NCBI RefSeq assembly: GCF_023516615.1
Contig: NZ_JAMGBF010000023.1
Coordinates: 93,574-157,573 of the forward strand
DNA from: Streptomyces panaciradicis
GTDB taxonomy: Bacteria > Actinomycetota > Actinomycetes > Streptomycetales > Streptomycetaceae
DNA: 64,000 nt
Direction of reading: 5' to 3'
Numbering within the stretch: the first letter of the stretch is position 1; every line of letters begins with the position of its first letter. The notes under the pieces are model-generated. The model did no database searches and was not told where the DNA came from. It was given only the letters and a program-made list of their open reading frames with translations. Positions 46,596-55,880 of this stretch are shown here, piece after piece. The translations under genes and the position numbers were made by a program.

Positions 46596-47750
46596 TCAGC
46601 GCAGGCCCGTGGACCTGCGCAGGGCCGCCTGGATCAGGCGGTCGACGAGTTCCGGGTAGGCCACTCCGGTCGCCTGCCACATCTGCGGGTACATCGAGAT
46701 GGGCGTGAAGCCGGGCAGCGTGTTGATCTCGTTGATCACGAAGCCCTCGTCGGTGAGGAAGAAGTCCGCGCGGACCAGTCCCTCGCACGAGGCCGCCTCG
46801 AAGGCCTGCACCGCCAGGCGCTGGACCTCGGCCGTCTCCTCGCCGGTCAGGGGCGCGGGCACGATTCCCGGGGTGGAGTCGATGTACTTCGCCTCGAAGT
46901 CGTAGTACGCGTGCTCCTGCGGCGGCGGGATCTCGGCCGGGACGCTGGCCCGCGGGCCGTCCTCGAACTCCAGCACCCCGCACTCGATCTCGCGGCCCCG
47001 CAGCGCCGCCTCGACGAGGATCTTCGGGTCGTGGCGCTGCGCCTCGGCGATCGCCTCGCCGAGCCCGGCGATGTCGTCGACCTTGGTGATGCCGATCGAG
47101 GAGCCGGCGCGGGCGGGCTTCACGAACAGCGGCCAGCCGTGCTCGCCGGCGAAGTCGACGATCTTCTTGCGGGCGGCGGCCTCGTCCCGCTCCCACTCGC
47201 GCGGCCGGATCACCACGTACGGGCCCACCTTGAGCCCGAAGGAGGTGAACACCCGCTTCATGTACTCCTTGTCCTGGCCCACGGCCGAGGCGAGCACGCC
47301 CGAGCCCACGTAGGGCACACCGGAGAGCTCCAGCAGGCCCTGCAGGGTGCCGTCCTCGCCGTAGGGGCCGTGCAGGACGGGGAAGACGACGTCGACCTCG
47401 CCGAGCGCCTTGGGCACCGATCCGGGCTCGCTGACGACGACTTCGCGGTTGCCGGGGTCCAGCGGGAGCACCACGCCGCCCTCGCCCGACTCGGCCACGT
47501 CCTCGACCTCGGGCGTACGGCGGTCGGCGATCGCCATGCGGTCGGGCTCGTCGGCGGTCAGGGCCCAGCGTCCTTCCCGCGTGATGCCGATCGGCAGGAC
47601 GTCGTACTTGGTCCGGTCGATGGCCTTGAGGACGGCGCCCGCGGTGACCACGGAGATCCCGTGTTCGGAGCTGCGCCCGCCGAACACGACGGCCACGCGC
47701 GGCTTGCGAGGCGGCTGCTCAGGGCTCTGGGGAAGGTTCTCGGTGCTCAT
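46596..47750 (-). CDS. ddl: D-alanine-D-alanine ligase
   Basis: Makes D-Ala-D-Ala for peptidoglycan. 384 aa from the ATG at 47750: MSTENLPQSPEQPPRKPRVA. FGGRSSEHGISVVTA, LHGPYGEDGTLQGLLEL, VKPARAGSSIGITKV and INEINTLPGFTPISMYP are the ATP-grasp ligase signatures. Downstream of gpsA in a plsC-gpsA-ddl arrangement, 59 nt after the gpsA stop. Confidence 0.95.
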   Translation of the reverse strand: MSTENLPQSPEQPPRKPRVAVVFGGRSSEHGISVVTAGAVLKAIDRTKYDVLPIGITREGRWALTADEPDRMAIADRRTPEVEDVAESGEGGVVLPLDPGNREVVVSEPGSVPKALGEVDVVFPVLHGPYGEDGTLQGLLELSGVPYVGSGVLASAVGQDKEYMKRVFTSFGLKVGPYVVIRPREWERDEAAARKKIVDFAGEHGWPLFVKPARAGSSIGITKVDDIAGLGEAIAEAQRHDPKILVEAALRGREIECGVLEFEDGPRASVPAEIPPPQEHAYYDFEAKYIDSTPGIVPAPLTGEETAEVQRLAVQAFEAASCEGLVRADFFLTDEGFVINEINTLPGFTPISMYPQMWQATGVAYPELVDRLIQAALRRSTGLR

Positions 47751-47809
47751 ATCGGGTTGAGAGTACCCGGTGGTAGTGCCCTGAGACAGCGTGCCACCGG
47801 CGGCGTCGC

Positions 47810-48820
47810 TCAGCGTCGTTCGGGCTTCGCGCTGCGCGACATCAGCTCCTTGACGGCGACCACCGGCGGCTTGCCCTCGTGCACGATGGCGACGACCGTC
47901 TCGGTGATCGGCATGTCGACGCCGTGCCGGCGGGCCAGATCCAGCACGGACTCGCAGGACTTGACGCCCTCGGCGGTCTGCTTGGTGACCGCGATGGTCT
48001 CCTGCAGGGTCATGCCCTTGCCGAGGTTGGTGCCGAAGGTGTGGTTGCGCGACAGCGGCGAGGAGCAGGTCGCGACCAGGTCGCCGAGGCCGGCGAGTCC
48101 GGCGAACGTCAGCGGGTCGGCGCCCAGCGCGACACCGAGCCGCGTGGTCTCGGCGAGTCCGCGCGTGATGAGCGAGCCCTTGGCGTTGTCGCCGAGGCCC
48201 ATGCCGTCGGCGATGCCGACGGCCAGGCCGATGACGTTCTTCACGGCGCCGCCGAGTTCGCAGCCGACGACGTCGGTGTTGGTGTACGGCCTGAAGTACG
48301 GGGTGTGGCAGACGGTCTGCAGCCGCCGGGCGACGGTCTCGTCGGTGCAGGCGACCACGGCGGCGGCCGGCATCCGGGCGGCGATCTCCCGGGCGAGGTT
48401 GGGCCCGGTGACGACGGCGATGCGGTCGGCGCCGACCTTGGCGACGTCGTCGATCACCTCGCTCATCCGCATGGTGGAGCCGAGTTCGACGCCCTTCATG
48501 AGCGACACCAGGACCGTGTCGGGCGCGAGCAACGGCACCCATTCGGCGAGGTTGGCGCGCAGGGTCTGGGAGGGCACGGACAGGACCGTGAAGTCGGCGC
48601 CCGCGGCGGCCTCGGCGGGGTCGGTGGTGGCCCGCACGTTCTCCGGGAGCTCCACGCCGGGGAAGTAGTCGGGGTTCGTACGGCGGGAGTTGATGGCCTC
48701 GGCCACCTCCGGACGCCGGGCCCACAGGGTGACCTCGCACCCCGCGTCGGCCAGCACCATCCCGAACGCGGTGCCCCACGAACCGGCGCTGAAGACGGCC
48801 GCCTTGACGGGCTTGCTCAC
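47810..48820 (-). CDS. gpsA: NAD(P)H-dependent glycerol-3-phosphate dehydrogenase
   Basis: Makes sn-glycerol-3-phosphate for phospholipids. 336 aa from the GTG at 48820, overlapping the plsC stop by 4 nt (GTGA). The Rossmann loop is FSAGSWGTAFGMVLAD. GPNLAREIAARMPAAAVVA, ELGGAVKNVIGLAVGIADG and AGLAGLGDLVATCSSPLSRN are signatures. Coupled to plsC, which uses its product's derivative. Confidence 0.95.
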   Translation of the reverse strand: MSKPVKAAVFSAGSWGTAFGMVLADAGCEVTLWARRPEVAEAINSRRTNPDYFPGVELPENVRATTDPAEAAAGADFTVLSVPSQTLRANLAEWVPLLAPDTVLVSLMKGVELGSTMRMSEVIDDVAKVGADRIAVVTGPNLAREIAARMPAAAVVACTDETVARRLQTVCHTPYFRPYTNTDVVGCELGGAVKNVIGLAVGIADGMGLGDNAKGSLITRGLAETTRLGVALGADPLTFAGLAGLGDLVATCSSPLSRNHTFGTNLGKGMTLQETIAVTKQTAEGVKSCESVLDLARRHGVDMPITETVVAIVHEGKPPVVAVKELMSRSAKPERR

Positions 48821-49593
48821 GTACCCTGCCCCTCTTCCTGCTCTGCCTTGCCCTGCGTCTGCGCCTGCGTCCTGCGCCGCTGCTCGATCCGCTCCCGGCG
48901 CGGGTCGTAAGGGGTGTCGGGCGCCTTCTCGCCGCGGATCTCCTCCAGCTGGCGGGTGATGGCGGCCATGATGACCTCGGTGGCCTCCTTGAGGACCTCC
49001 GCGGTCATCTCCTGGTCGTAGAAGCGCGAGAGGTCCACGGGCGGGCCCGCGAGCACGTGGTGGGTCTTGCGCGGCAGGACGTACGCCTTCTTGCTGTACG
49101 GCGGCAGCAGTTCGTTGGCTCCCCACTGGGCGACGGGGATCACCGGGCACTTGGTCTGCAGGGCGACCCGGGCGGCACCCGTCTTGGCCGTCATGGGCCA
49201 GCCGTTCGGGTCCCGGGTGATCGTTCCCTCGGGGTAGAACACGACGCACTCGCCGCGCTCGACGGCGGCGACGGCGGCGCGGAAGGCGCTGAGGGCGTCG
49301 GTGGACTCGCGGTAGACGGGGATCTGGCCGGTGCCGCGCATCGCGGCTCCGACGAATCCCTTCTTGAAAAGGCCGCTCTTCGCGAGGAATCGCGGAACCC
49401 GTCCGGTGTTGTACTGATAGTGCGCGTACGCGAAGGGGTCCACATGGGAATTGTGGTTCACCGCGGTGATAAATCCGCCCTCGGCCGGAATGTGCTCCAT
49501 TCCGCGCCAGTCCCGCTTGATCAGAACCACCAGCGGCGGTTTGCAGAGCACCGCGGCGAAGCGGTACCAGAAGCCGATTCTGCGGCGGGGCAC
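48817..49593 (-). CDS. plsC: 1-acyl-sn-glycerol-3-phosphate acyltransferase (PlsC)
   Basis: 258 aa from the GTG at 49593, preceded by GAGGAAGG at 7 nt. The acyltransferase HX4D motif is NHNSHVDPF (His47, Asp52), FYPEGTITRDPNGWP gives block III and VIPVAQWGANELLP block IV. The tail is charged (RRERIEQRRRTQAQTQ). Coupled to gpsA and on the same strand as ddl. Confidence 0.92.
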   Translation of the reverse strand: MPRRRIGFWYRFAAVLCKPPLVVLIKRDWRGMEHIPAEGGFITAVNHNSHVDPFAYAHYQYNTGRVPRFLAKSGLFKKGFVGAAMRGTGQIPVYRESTDALSAFRAAVAAVERGECVVFYPEGTITRDPNGWPMTAKTGAARVALQTKCPVIPVAQWGANELLPPYSKKAYVLPRKTHHVLAGPPVDLSRFYDQEMTAEVLKEATEVIMAAITRQLEEIRGEKAPDTPYDPRRERIEQRRRTQAQTQGKAEQEEGQGT

Positions 49594-49775
49594 GCGCGCA
49601 CCTTCCTCTAGGGGCCAAGGACGTCGGCCCGGTACATCGGACCTGGGGGCCGCACAAGTGTCGCCCCAGGCCGCCGGTCTGTCGAGAACACCGTACGCCC
49701 CGACGACGCGACCGCCAGATGGCCCGGGTGACGGCTGAGTGACAATGACCGCGACAGGAGAGGGGCGAAACGCTC

Positions 49776-50414
49776 GTGCAGTGGACGTTGGTCATACCCC
49801 TGAAACCCTTGGCGCGAGCCAAGAGCAGGCTCGCGGACACCGCCCACGACGCGGTCCGCCCGAGTCTGGCCCTCGCGTTCGCGCAGGACACCGTGACCGC
49901 GGCGCTGGCCTGCCCGGCGGTGAAGGATGTGGCGGTCGTCACGGACGACGCCCTGGCGGGCCGGGAGCTGGCCGTGCTCGGCGCCCGCATCGTCACCGAC
50001 GAGCCGCGGGGCGGCCTCAACGCGGCCCTGGCGCACGGCGCGGCCGCGGTCCGCGCCGACCGGCCCGACGGCGCCGTGGCGGCGCTGAACGCCGATCTGC
50101 CGGCGCTGCGCCCGCTGGAATTGTCCCGGGTCCTGGACGCGGCCGCGGAATTCCCGCGCGCTTTCCTCGCCGATGCGGCCGCAATCGGCACCACCCTGCT
50201 GGCCGCGTCCCCGGCCGAGGAATTGCGTCCGGCTTTCGGCCCGGATTCCCGCGCCCGGCACCGCGCGTCCGGCGCCGTGGAACTGGCGCTGACGGAGGTG
50301 GATTCCGTACGCCAGGACGTGGACACCGGCGACGACCTGCGCGCGGCGCTGGCCCTCGGAGTGGGGCGCCGGACGGCCGCGGTGGCCGCGCGGTTGCTGA
50401 TCCCCGGGCAGTAG
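49776..50414 (+). CDS. cofC: Phosphoenolpyruvate/2-phospholactate guanylyltransferase (CofC/FbiD)
   Basis: Activates the phospho-acid used for coenzyme F420. 212 aa from the GTG at 49776: (M)QWTLVIPLKPLARAKSRLA. VVTDD, DEPRGGLNAALAHGAA and ALNADLPALRPLEL are the nucleotidyltransferase signatures. Divergent from plsC. Followed after 10 nt by a 63-aa gene. Confidence 0.92.
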   Translation: MQWTLVIPLKPLARAKSRLADTAHDAVRPSLALAFAQDTVTAALACPAVKDVAVVTDDALAGRELAVLGARIVTDEPRGGLNAALAHGAAAVRADRPDGAVAALNADLPALRPLELSRVLDAAAEFPRAFLADAAAIGTTLLAASPAEELRPAFGPDSRARHRASGAVELALTEVDSVRQDVDTGDDLRAALALGVGRRTAAVAARLLIPGQ

Positions 50415-50424
50415 GCTGCCCCTC

Positions 50425-50616
50425 ATGCAGGCCACCGCATACACGTACGACCCCGAGACCCGCAGCGGGCAGGTCCTCCTCGACGACGGCACCCCGATGC
50501 CCTTCGACCGGGAGGCGTTCGACGCGGGCGGCCTGCGGCTGCTGCGCCCGGGGCAGCGGGTCCGCGTCGAGACCAGCGGCCCGCGCATCACGCTGATCAC
50601 GCTGCAGACGTTCTGA
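50425..50616 (+). CDS. Small cold-shock-like beta protein
   Basis: 63 aa: [20 protein letters not shown] then [20 protein letters not shown] and [10 protein letters not shown]. Alternation of strands resembles a short OB or cold-shock fold without its RNA-binding aromatics. A TAGGCT hexamer lies 6 nt before the ATG and no ribosome-binding site is seen, so it may be transcribed leaderless. Position after cofC is probably conserved, function unknown. Confidence 0.65.
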   Translation: MQATAYTYDPETRSGQVLLDDGTPMPFDREAFDAGGLRLLRPGQRVRVETSGPRITLITLQTF

Positions 50617-50624
50617 GAACGCCG

Positions 50625-50656
50625 CGGGCCGGACTCCGTCACGGAAGTCCGGCCCG
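50625..50656. terminator. Bidirectional terminator between the 63-aa gene and hupS
   Basis: Stem CGGGCCGGACT / AGTCCGGCCCG (11 bp) continued by CCG/CGG around a bulged A, loop TCA. It lies in the 63-nt gap of convergent genes. Confidence 0.8.
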
Positions 50657-50679
50657 GCGCGTGAGTGCCCCTGTGCCCG

Positions 50680-51621
50680 TTACCTCTTGCGGGCCGTGGC
50701 CTTCTTGGCGGTGGTGGTGCGAGCCGTCGACTTCTTGGCGGGGGCCTTCTTGGCCGTCGCCTTCTTCGCCGGGGCGCTCTTGGCCGTGGCCTTCTTGGCG
50801 GTGGTGGTGCGAGCCGTCGACTTCTTGGCGGGGGCCTTCTTGGCCGTCGCCTTCTTCGCCGGGGCGCTCTTGGCCGTGGCCTTCTTGGCGGTGGTCTTCT
50901 TGGCCGCGGTGGTCTTGGCGGCGCCCGTGGTCTTCTTCGCCGTCGTCTTCTTGGCGGTGGTCTTCTTCGCGGCGGCGGCCGTGGTCTTCTTGGCCGTCGT
51001 CTTCTTCGCGGTGGCCTTCTTCGCGGCGCCCGTGGTCTTCTTCGCCGTCGTCTTCTTGGCGGTGGTCTTCTTCGCGGCGGCGGCCGTGGTCTTCTTGGCC
51101 GTCGTCTTCTTCGCGGTGGCCTTCTTCGCGGCGCCCGTGGTCTTCTTCGCCGTCGTCTTCTTGGCGGTGGTCTTCTTCGCGGCGGCGGCCGTGGTCTTCT
51201 TGGCCGTCGTCTTCTTCGCGGTGGCCTTCTTCGCGGCGCCCGTGGTCTTCTTCGCCGCGGCCTTCTTCACGGTCGCGGTCGCGCCGCCGGTCAGGCTGCC
51301 CTTGGGGGCCTTCTTGACGGCGACCTCGCCGCCGCGCGGGAGCTTCTTCGAGCCGCTGACCAGGTCCTTGAAGCCCTGGCCGGCACGGAAGCGCGGGACG
51401 GAGGTCTTCTTGACCCGAACCCGCTCGCCCGTCTGGGGGTTGCGAGCGTAGCGGGCCGGACGGTCGACCTTCTCGAACGAGCCGAAGCCGGTGACCGAGA
51501 CCCGGTCTCCGGCGACGGTCGCGCGGACGATGGCGTCCAGGACCGCGTCGACAGCGTCGGCGGCCTGCTGGCGGCCGCCCAGCTTGTCGGCAATCGCTTC
51601 TACGAGCTGCGCCTTGTTCAC
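50680..51621 (-). CDS. hupS: HU-family DNA-binding protein HupS with long lysine-rich tail
   Basis: A nucleoid protein of 313 aa. Residues 1-95 are a full HU domain ([54 protein letters not shown]). The rest is a histone-H1-like tail of [22 protein letters not shown] words. In S. coelicolor HupS is about 218 aa and acts in spore nucleoid compaction; here the tail is some 95 residues longer because of tandem DNA repeats. It stops with TAA at 50680. Confidence 0.94.
   Translation of the reverse strand: MNKAQLVEAIADKLGGRQQAADAVDAVLDAIVRATVAGDRVSVTGFGSFEKVDRPARYARNPQTGERVRVKKTSVPRFRAGQGFKDLVSGSKKLPRGGEVAVKKAPKGSLTGGATATVKKAAAKKTTGAAKKATAKKTTAKKTTAAAAKKTTAKKTTAKKTTGAAKKATAKKTTAKKTTAAAAKKTTAKKTTAKKTTGAAKKATAKKTTAKKTTAAAAKKTTAKKTTAKKTTGAAKTTAAKKTTAKKATAKSAPAKKATAKKAPAKKSTARTTTAKKATAKSAPAKKATAKKAPAKKSTARTTTAKKATARKR
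50692..50871. repeat. hupS: Two 90-bp direct repeats in the hupS tail
   Basis: Identical 90-bp units begin at 50692 and 50782, with a third partial unit from 50872. Each encodes 30 residues with the [19 protein letters not shown] and ARTTTA words. Length is a multiple of three, so copy-number change keeps the frame. Confidence 0.9.
50921..51235. repeat. hupS: Three 105-bp direct repeats in the hupS tail
   Basis: Units start at 50921, 51026 and 51131, and a fourth partial one at 51236. Each encodes 35 residues built from [19 protein letters not shown] and [16 protein letters not shown]. The copies look identical at the DNA level, which suggests recent expansion or ongoing homogenisation. Confidence 0.9.
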
Positions 51622-51672
51622 GTCTTCCCCTTCGGAGACATCGCCAGAACGAAAGTGTTCAAGCTTTTTCGC

Positions 51673-51701
51673 ACGTTAGGCAGATATATACCGCAAATCA
51701 A
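51673..51701 (-). promoter_or_regulatory. hupS promoter (HrdB-like)
   Basis: On the minus strand TTGATT (-35, 51696-51701), a 17-nt AT-rich spacer (TGCGGTATATATCTGCC) and TAACGT (-10, 51673-51678). The -10 is about 50 nt upstream of the hupS ATG. The local base composition is unusually AT-rich for this genome. Confidence 0.6.
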
Positions 51702-51758
51702 ACACGAAACGGGCTTATCACCCATGCGCCGCAACGAACTCGGCTGCACCGGCTGCGA

Positions 51759-51989
51759 TCAGCGGTCCCCTTCGGGGATTCGCCCCTCGTCGAGGTCCGC
51801 GGTGAACGCCTCCAGTCGCCTTGCCGCGTCGGCGAGATCGTGCTTGGCCGCGGCCGTAATGACCAGCAGCTTCCGGGTCAGCGCCATCCGTACGCCCTCC
51901 GGGACTTGCAGTGCGCGCACCCTTGAGTGCGCTTCTTTCAGTCGGTCCGCGACTGCCGCATAGAGCTCGAGTTGGCCGTCGTGTTCCAT
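51759..51989 (-). CDS. Small conserved helical protein of unknown function
   Basis: 76 aa from the ATG at 51989: [20 protein letters not shown] then [22 protein letters not shown]. Predicted all-helical and charged. A longer upstream frame has no family support. It lies between hupS and leuD on the same strand. I recall homologues at this site in other streptomycetes, unnamed. Confidence 0.72.
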   Translation of the reverse strand: MEHDGQLELYAAVADRLKEAHSRVRALQVPEGVRMALTRKLLVITAAAKHDLADAARRLEAFTADLDEGRIPEGDR

Positions 51990-52174
51990 GCACAGATTGT
52001 GCCATCTGGGGCGAGTTGTCGCCTGCCCAGGGTGCAACTGCCACCTCAAACGGCCCTCCGGGCGTCTGCGGAAGTCACGGCTCGAGACCTCGCGTACCCC
52101 GGCAACAACCGTTTTAACGTGGGAAGTTGAACAAAGGCCAGCCTTCGTACGGGAGCGATCGGGTGCGGACACAG

Positions 52175-52208
52175 CAGTACCCCCGATCGGAGCCGATCGG
52201 GGGTACTG
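52175..52208. terminator. Strong terminator downstream of leuD
   Basis: A perfect 15-bp stem CAGTACCCCCGATCG / CGATCGGGGGTACTG with a GAGC tetraloop. It lies 36 nt after the leuD stop. There is no long T-run. Confidence 0.85.
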
Positions 52209-52243
52209 AGTGGCTGAAACTGGTCTTGCCCGGCTGCCGGGGA

Positions 52244-52837
52244 TCAGACCTGGAGCGTCTGCGGCTTGTACGACGGCCGCTTCGCCTCGTAGGCGGCGAT
52301 GTCGGGCTCGTTCTGGAGGGTGATGGAGATGTCGTCCAGCCCGTTCAGCAGCCGCCAGCGGGAGTTCTCGTCGAGCTCGAAGGAGGCGGTGATGCCCTCC
52401 GCCCGCACCTCACGGGCCTCAAGGTCCACAGTGACCTCAGCAGTGGGGTCCTTCTCGGTGAGGTCCCACAGCGCGTCCACGATCTTCTGCTCCAGAACCA
52501 CCGTGAGCAGGCCGTTCTTGAGCGAGTTGCCGCGGAAGATGTCCGCGAACCGGGAGGAGATCACGGTCTTGAAGCCGTAGTTCTGCAGCGCCCACACCGC
52601 GTGCTCGCGGGAGGAGCCGGTGCCGAAGTCGGGGCCGGCGACCAGGACCGTGGCACCCTGCCGCTCGGGGCGGTTGAGGATGAAGTCCGCGTCCTTGCGC
52701 CAGGCCTCGAACAGACCGTCCTCGAAACCGTCCCGGGTCACCTTCTTGAGCCAGTGAGCAGGGATGATCTGGTCGGTGTCGACGTTGGAGCGGCGCAGCG
52801 GGACGGCCCGGCCGGTGTGCTTGGTGAATGCTTCCAT
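52244..52837 (-). CDS. leuD: 3-isopropylmalate dehydratase small subunit
   Basis: 197 aa: [30 protein letters not shown] and [17 protein letters not shown] are family signatures for the swivelling domain of the LeuCD isomerase (leucine synthesis). It starts 6 nt after the leuC stop. Confidence 0.96.
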   Translation of the reverse strand: MEAFTKHTGRAVPLRRSNVDTDQIIPAHWLKKVTRDGFEDGLFEAWRKDADFILNRPERQGATVLVAGPDFGTGSSREHAVWALQNYGFKTVISSRFADIFRGNSLKNGLLTVVLEQKIVDALWDLTEKDPTAEVTVDLEAREVRAEGITASFELDENSRWRLLNGLDDISITLQNEPDIAAYEAKRPSYKPQTLQV

Positions 52838-52843
52838 GACTGA

Positions 52844-54268
52844 TCAGACTCCAGCGGGCGCGGGGGCTGCGGACAGGTCGGCGGGCGAGGCCAGGTGACC
52901 CAGCACGGCGGTCGCGGCGGCGACCTGCGGCGAGACCAGGTGCGTACGGCCGCCCTTGCCCTGCCTGCCCTCGAAGTTGCGGTTGGAGGTGGACGCGGAG
53001 CGCTCGCCGGGGGCCAGCTGGTCGGGGTTCATGCCCAGGCACATGGAGCAGCCGGCGTGCCGCCACTCGGCGCCGGCCTCCTTGAAGACGACGTCCAGAC
53101 CCTCGGAGACGGCCTGCAGACCGACGCGGGCGGAGCCGGGGACGACCAGCATCCGTACGCCGTCGGCGACTTTGCGGCCCTTGAGGAGCTCTGCGGCGGC
53201 GCGCAGGTCCTCGATGCGGCCGTTCGTGCAGGAACCTACGAAGACGGTGTCCACGTTGATGGAGCGCAGCGGCTGTCCGGCCTCCAACCCCATGTATTCC
53301 AGGGCCTTTTCGGCGGCGAGGCGCTCCGATGCGTCTTCGTACGAAGCGGGATCGGGGACGGACGCCGAAAGCGGCGCGCCCTGGCCGGGGTTGGTGCCCC
53401 AGGTGACGAACGGCGACAGCGAGGCGGCGTCGATGACGACCTCGGCGTCGAACTCGGCGTCGTCGTCCGTCCGCAGCGTCTTCCAGTACGCGACCGCGGC
53501 GTCCCAGTCGGCGCCCTCGGGGGCGTGCGGGCGGCCCTCGAGGTACGCGAAGGTGGTCTCGTCGGGGGCGATCATGCCCGCGCGGGCGCCGGCCTCGATC
53601 GACATGTTGCAGATGGTCATGCGGGCCTCCATCGAGAGCTTCTCGATGGCGGAGCCGCGGTACTCCAGGATGTAGCCCTGGCCGCCGCCCGTACCGATCT
53701 TGGCGATGATCGCCAGGATCAGGTCCTTGGCGGTGACGCCGTCGGGCAGTTCGCCGTCGACCGTGATGGCCATGGTCTTCGGGCGGGCCAGCGGCAGCGT
53801 CTGGGTGGCCAGCACGTGCTCGACCTGCGAGGTGCCGATGCCGAACGCCAGCGCGCCGAAGGCGCCGTGGGTGGAGGTGTGCGAGTCGCCGCAGACGACG
53901 GTCGTGCCCGGCTGGGTCAGGCCCAGCTGCGGGCCGACGACGTGCACGACACCCTGCTCGACGTCGCCGAGCGGGTGCAGCCGGACGCCGAACTCGGCGC
54001 AGTTCTTGCGCAGCGTCTCCAGCTGGGCCCGGGAGACCGGGTCCGCGATCGGCTTGTCGATGTCGAGGGTCGGGGTGTTGTGGTCCTCGGTGGCGATGGT
54101 GAGGTCGAGACGGCGCACCGGGCGGCCGTTCTGACGCAGGCCGTCGAAGGCCTGCGGGCTGGTCACCTCGTGCAGGAGGTGGAGATCGATGAAGAGGAGG
54201 TCGGGCTCGCCCTCGGCGCGCCGGACGACGTGGTCGTCCCAGACCTTCTCCGCGAGTGTCCTACCCAT
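52844..54268 (-). CDS. leuC: 3-isopropylmalate dehydratase large subunit
   Basis: 474 aa from the ATG at 54268: [20 protein letters not shown]. The [4Fe-4S] cysteines are in [13 protein letters not shown] and [30 protein letters not shown] is the aconitase-type signature. Divergent from its regulator gene ndgR. Confidence 0.96.
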   Translation of the reverse strand: MGRTLAEKVWDDHVVRRAEGEPDLLFIDLHLLHEVTSPQAFDGLRQNGRPVRRLDLTIATEDHNTPTLDIDKPIADPVSRAQLETLRKNCAEFGVRLHPLGDVEQGVVHVVGPQLGLTQPGTTVVCGDSHTSTHGAFGALAFGIGTSQVEHVLATQTLPLARPKTMAITVDGELPDGVTAKDLILAIIAKIGTGGGQGYILEYRGSAIEKLSMEARMTICNMSIEAGARAGMIAPDETTFAYLEGRPHAPEGADWDAAVAYWKTLRTDDDAEFDAEVVIDAASLSPFVTWGTNPGQGAPLSASVPDPASYEDASERLAAEKALEYMGLEAGQPLRSINVDTVFVGSCTNGRIEDLRAAAELLKGRKVADGVRMLVVPGSARVGLQAVSEGLDVVFKEAGAEWRHAGCSMCLGMNPDQLAPGERSASTSNRNFEGRQGKGGRTHLVSPQVAAATAVLGHLASPADLSAAPAPAGV

Positions 54269-54428
54269 CGCTTTCCCTCCGGCCGGCAAACGTCCACCGG
54301 CCCAACTAGAGATCTTGAGGAGACGGTGCGCCCGGCCCCAGTTCACGGGCATCCGTCATCCGGCCCGTTCGGTCAGCGGGCCGCTGTGGATACAAGGGTT
54401 GCGCGTCTCACGAAAAAAGGAACTTGCG

Positions 54429-54443
54429 TTTCACAGAGTGAGA
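54429..54443. promoter_or_regulatory. Candidate NdgR operator between leuC and ndgR
   Basis: TTTCAC-AGA-GTGAGA, an inverted repeat with one mismatch. It sits 16 nt before the ndgR ATG. An outer pair CGTCTCAC (54404-54411) and GTGAGACG (54438-54445) shares its right arm. IclR-type proteins bind such repeats, and NdgR is known to control leuCD, but the exact site is inferred here. Confidence 0.5.
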
Positions 54444-54458
54444 CGTGAGTATCGTTGC

Positions 54459-55175
54459 ATGGACAACAGTAGCGGCGTCGGCGTCCTGGACAAGGCAGCC
54501 CTTGTCCTGAGCGCCCTGGAGTCCGGCCCGGCCACCCTCGCGGGACTGGTGGCGGCCACCGGACTGGCACGACCAACGGCCCACCGACTGGCCGTGGCCC
54601 TGGAGCACCACCGCATGGTGGCACGCGACATGCAGGGCCGTTTCATTCTCGGCCCGCGGCTTGCCGAACTCGCGGCGGCGGCCGGCGAGGACCGGCTCCT
54701 CGCGACGGCCGGCCCGGTGCTCACGCACCTGCGGGACGTCACCGGCGAGAGCGCCCAGCTCTACCGCCGCCAGGGCGACATGCGCATCTGCGTGGCCGCC
54801 GCGGAACGCCTGTCCGGTCTTCGGGACACGGTCCCGGTCGGCTCGACGCTCACTATGAAGGCCGGCTCCTCCGCGCAGATCCTGATGGCCTGGGAGGAGC
54901 CCGAGCGCCTCCACCGGGGCCTGCAGGGCGCCCGCTTCACGGCGACGGCCCTGTCGGGCGTACGGCGCCGCGGCTGGGCCCAGTCCATCGGCGAGCGCGA
55001 GCCGGGCGTCGCGTCCGTCTCGGCGCCCGTACGCGGTCCGTCCAACCGCGTGGTGGCCGCCGTCTCGGTCTCCGGCCCCATCGAGCGCCTGACGCGCCAC
55101 CCCGGCCGGATGCACGCCCAGGCGGTCATCGACGCCGCCGCCCGCCTCTCGGAGGCCCTGCGCCGCTCGGGCTGA
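54459..55175 (+). CDS. ndgR: IclR-family regulator NdgR
   Basis: 238 aa from the ATG at 54459: MDNSSGVGVLDKAALVLSAL. An N-terminal winged helix (LAGLVAATGLARPTAHRLAV) and C-terminal IclR effector domain (VPVGSTLTMKAGSSAQILMA) are present. NdgR of S. coelicolor activates leuCD and other amino-acid genes and affects antibiotic production. Length and divergent position to leuC match that protein. Confidence 0.93.
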   Translation: MDNSSGVGVLDKAALVLSALESGPATLAGLVAATGLARPTAHRLAVALEHHRMVARDMQGRFILGPRLAELAAAAGEDRLLATAGPVLTHLRDVTGESAQLYRRQGDMRICVAAAERLSGLRDTVPVGSTLTMKAGSSAQILMAWEEPERLHRGLQGARFTATALSGVRRRGWAQSIGEREPGVASVSAPVRGPSNRVVAAVSVSGPIERLTRHPGRMHAQAVIDAAARLSEALRRSG

Positions 55176-55202
55176 CCCCCGGCGCCCCTTCTCGGGAACG
55201 TC

Positions 55203-55246
55203 ATCGGGGAGGGCCCGCCCCAACGCCGCGGCAGGCCCTCCCCGAT
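55203..55246. terminator. Bidirectional terminator between ndgR and DUF4188 gene
   Basis: A 13-bp perfect stem ATCGGGGAGGGCC (55203-55215) / GGCCCTCCCCGAT (55234-55246), loop of 18 nt, between convergent genes. Confidence 0.75.
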
Positions 55247-55271
55247 CCCCCGTTCCCCCCGTTCATTCGGC

Positions 55272-55793
55272 TCACTCGGCTCGCTCGGCCGCCTTCGGCC
55301 CCGACCGGTGCGCGAACCGGTCCTTCGCGGAGCGGCCCCGGCGCTCCACCGGCACCTGCCCGTGCGCCCGGGCCAGCCCGAAGGCCGGCATGTCGAGGTA
55401 GATCGCCTCGTAGGATCCCTCGGGCACCACGTACGCCTCGTGCCACAGCCCCACGTGCCCGCGCGTCTTCCCGGCGCGCTCCTTGCGGTTGACGATCGCC
55501 CACGCCCGGTGGTGGAACATCTCGGGCGAGTGCGCGTAGGCGTACAGCTTCTCCTTGGACTCCCAGTACTGGACCACGTAGTAGGTCCGCGGCGAGGCCG
55601 TCAGCATCACGTGCCCCAGCAGCCCCCGGTCATGATTCCGCGCAAGCTCCCCCAGCATGCGGAACATCGCCATCATGACCGGCAGCCACTGGTGCACCGC
55701 CCAGAAGTGATTGACCCGCATCCCGATGAGCAGGACCACCACGTCCCCCTCGGTGTCCGCGGTCGTACGACCCAGCACCTGCTTCGTGAACAC
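55272..55793 (-). CDS. DUF4188-family protein
   Basis: 173 aa from the GTG at 55793, preceded by AGGGGG: (M)FTKQVLGRTTADTEGDVVVL. The motif-rich core IGMRVNHFWAVHQWLPVMMA and YYVVQYWESKEKLYAYAHSP resembles an antibiotic-monooxygenase-like (dimeric alpha-beta barrel) fold. Function unknown. Divergent from a MerR gene with an inverted repeat between, so it is the probable target of that regulator. Confidence 0.75.
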   Translation of the reverse strand: MFTKQVLGRTTADTEGDVVVLLIGMRVNHFWAVHQWLPVMMAMFRMLGELARNHDRGLLGHVMLTASPRTYYVVQYWESKEKLYAYAHSPEMFHHRAWAIVNRKERAGKTRGHVGLWHEAYVVPEGSYEAIYLDMPAFGLARAHGQVPVERRGRSAKDRFAHRSGPKAAERAE

Positions 55794-55814
55794 GGCAGCC
55801 CCCTGCACTCCATC

Positions 55815-55831
55815 GGATAGCGGCACTATCC
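55815..55831. promoter_or_regulatory. Inverted repeat in the DUF4188/MerR promoter region
   Basis: GGATAG-CGGCA-CTATCC with perfect 6-bp arms. A third GGATAG lies at 55847-55852. The set lies in the 87-nt gap between the divergent starts, as expected for an autoregulated MerR-type regulator. Confidence 0.7.
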
Positions 55832-55880
55832 TTCTGGTCGATGCTTGGATAGTGACACTTCCCAAGGAGAGGCGCAAGAG

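Noticed and set aside
50687..51451. Hydrophobic Val/Ala/Phe-rich plus-strand frame that looks like a membrane protein
   Set aside because: It is the antisense reading of the HupS lysine repeats.
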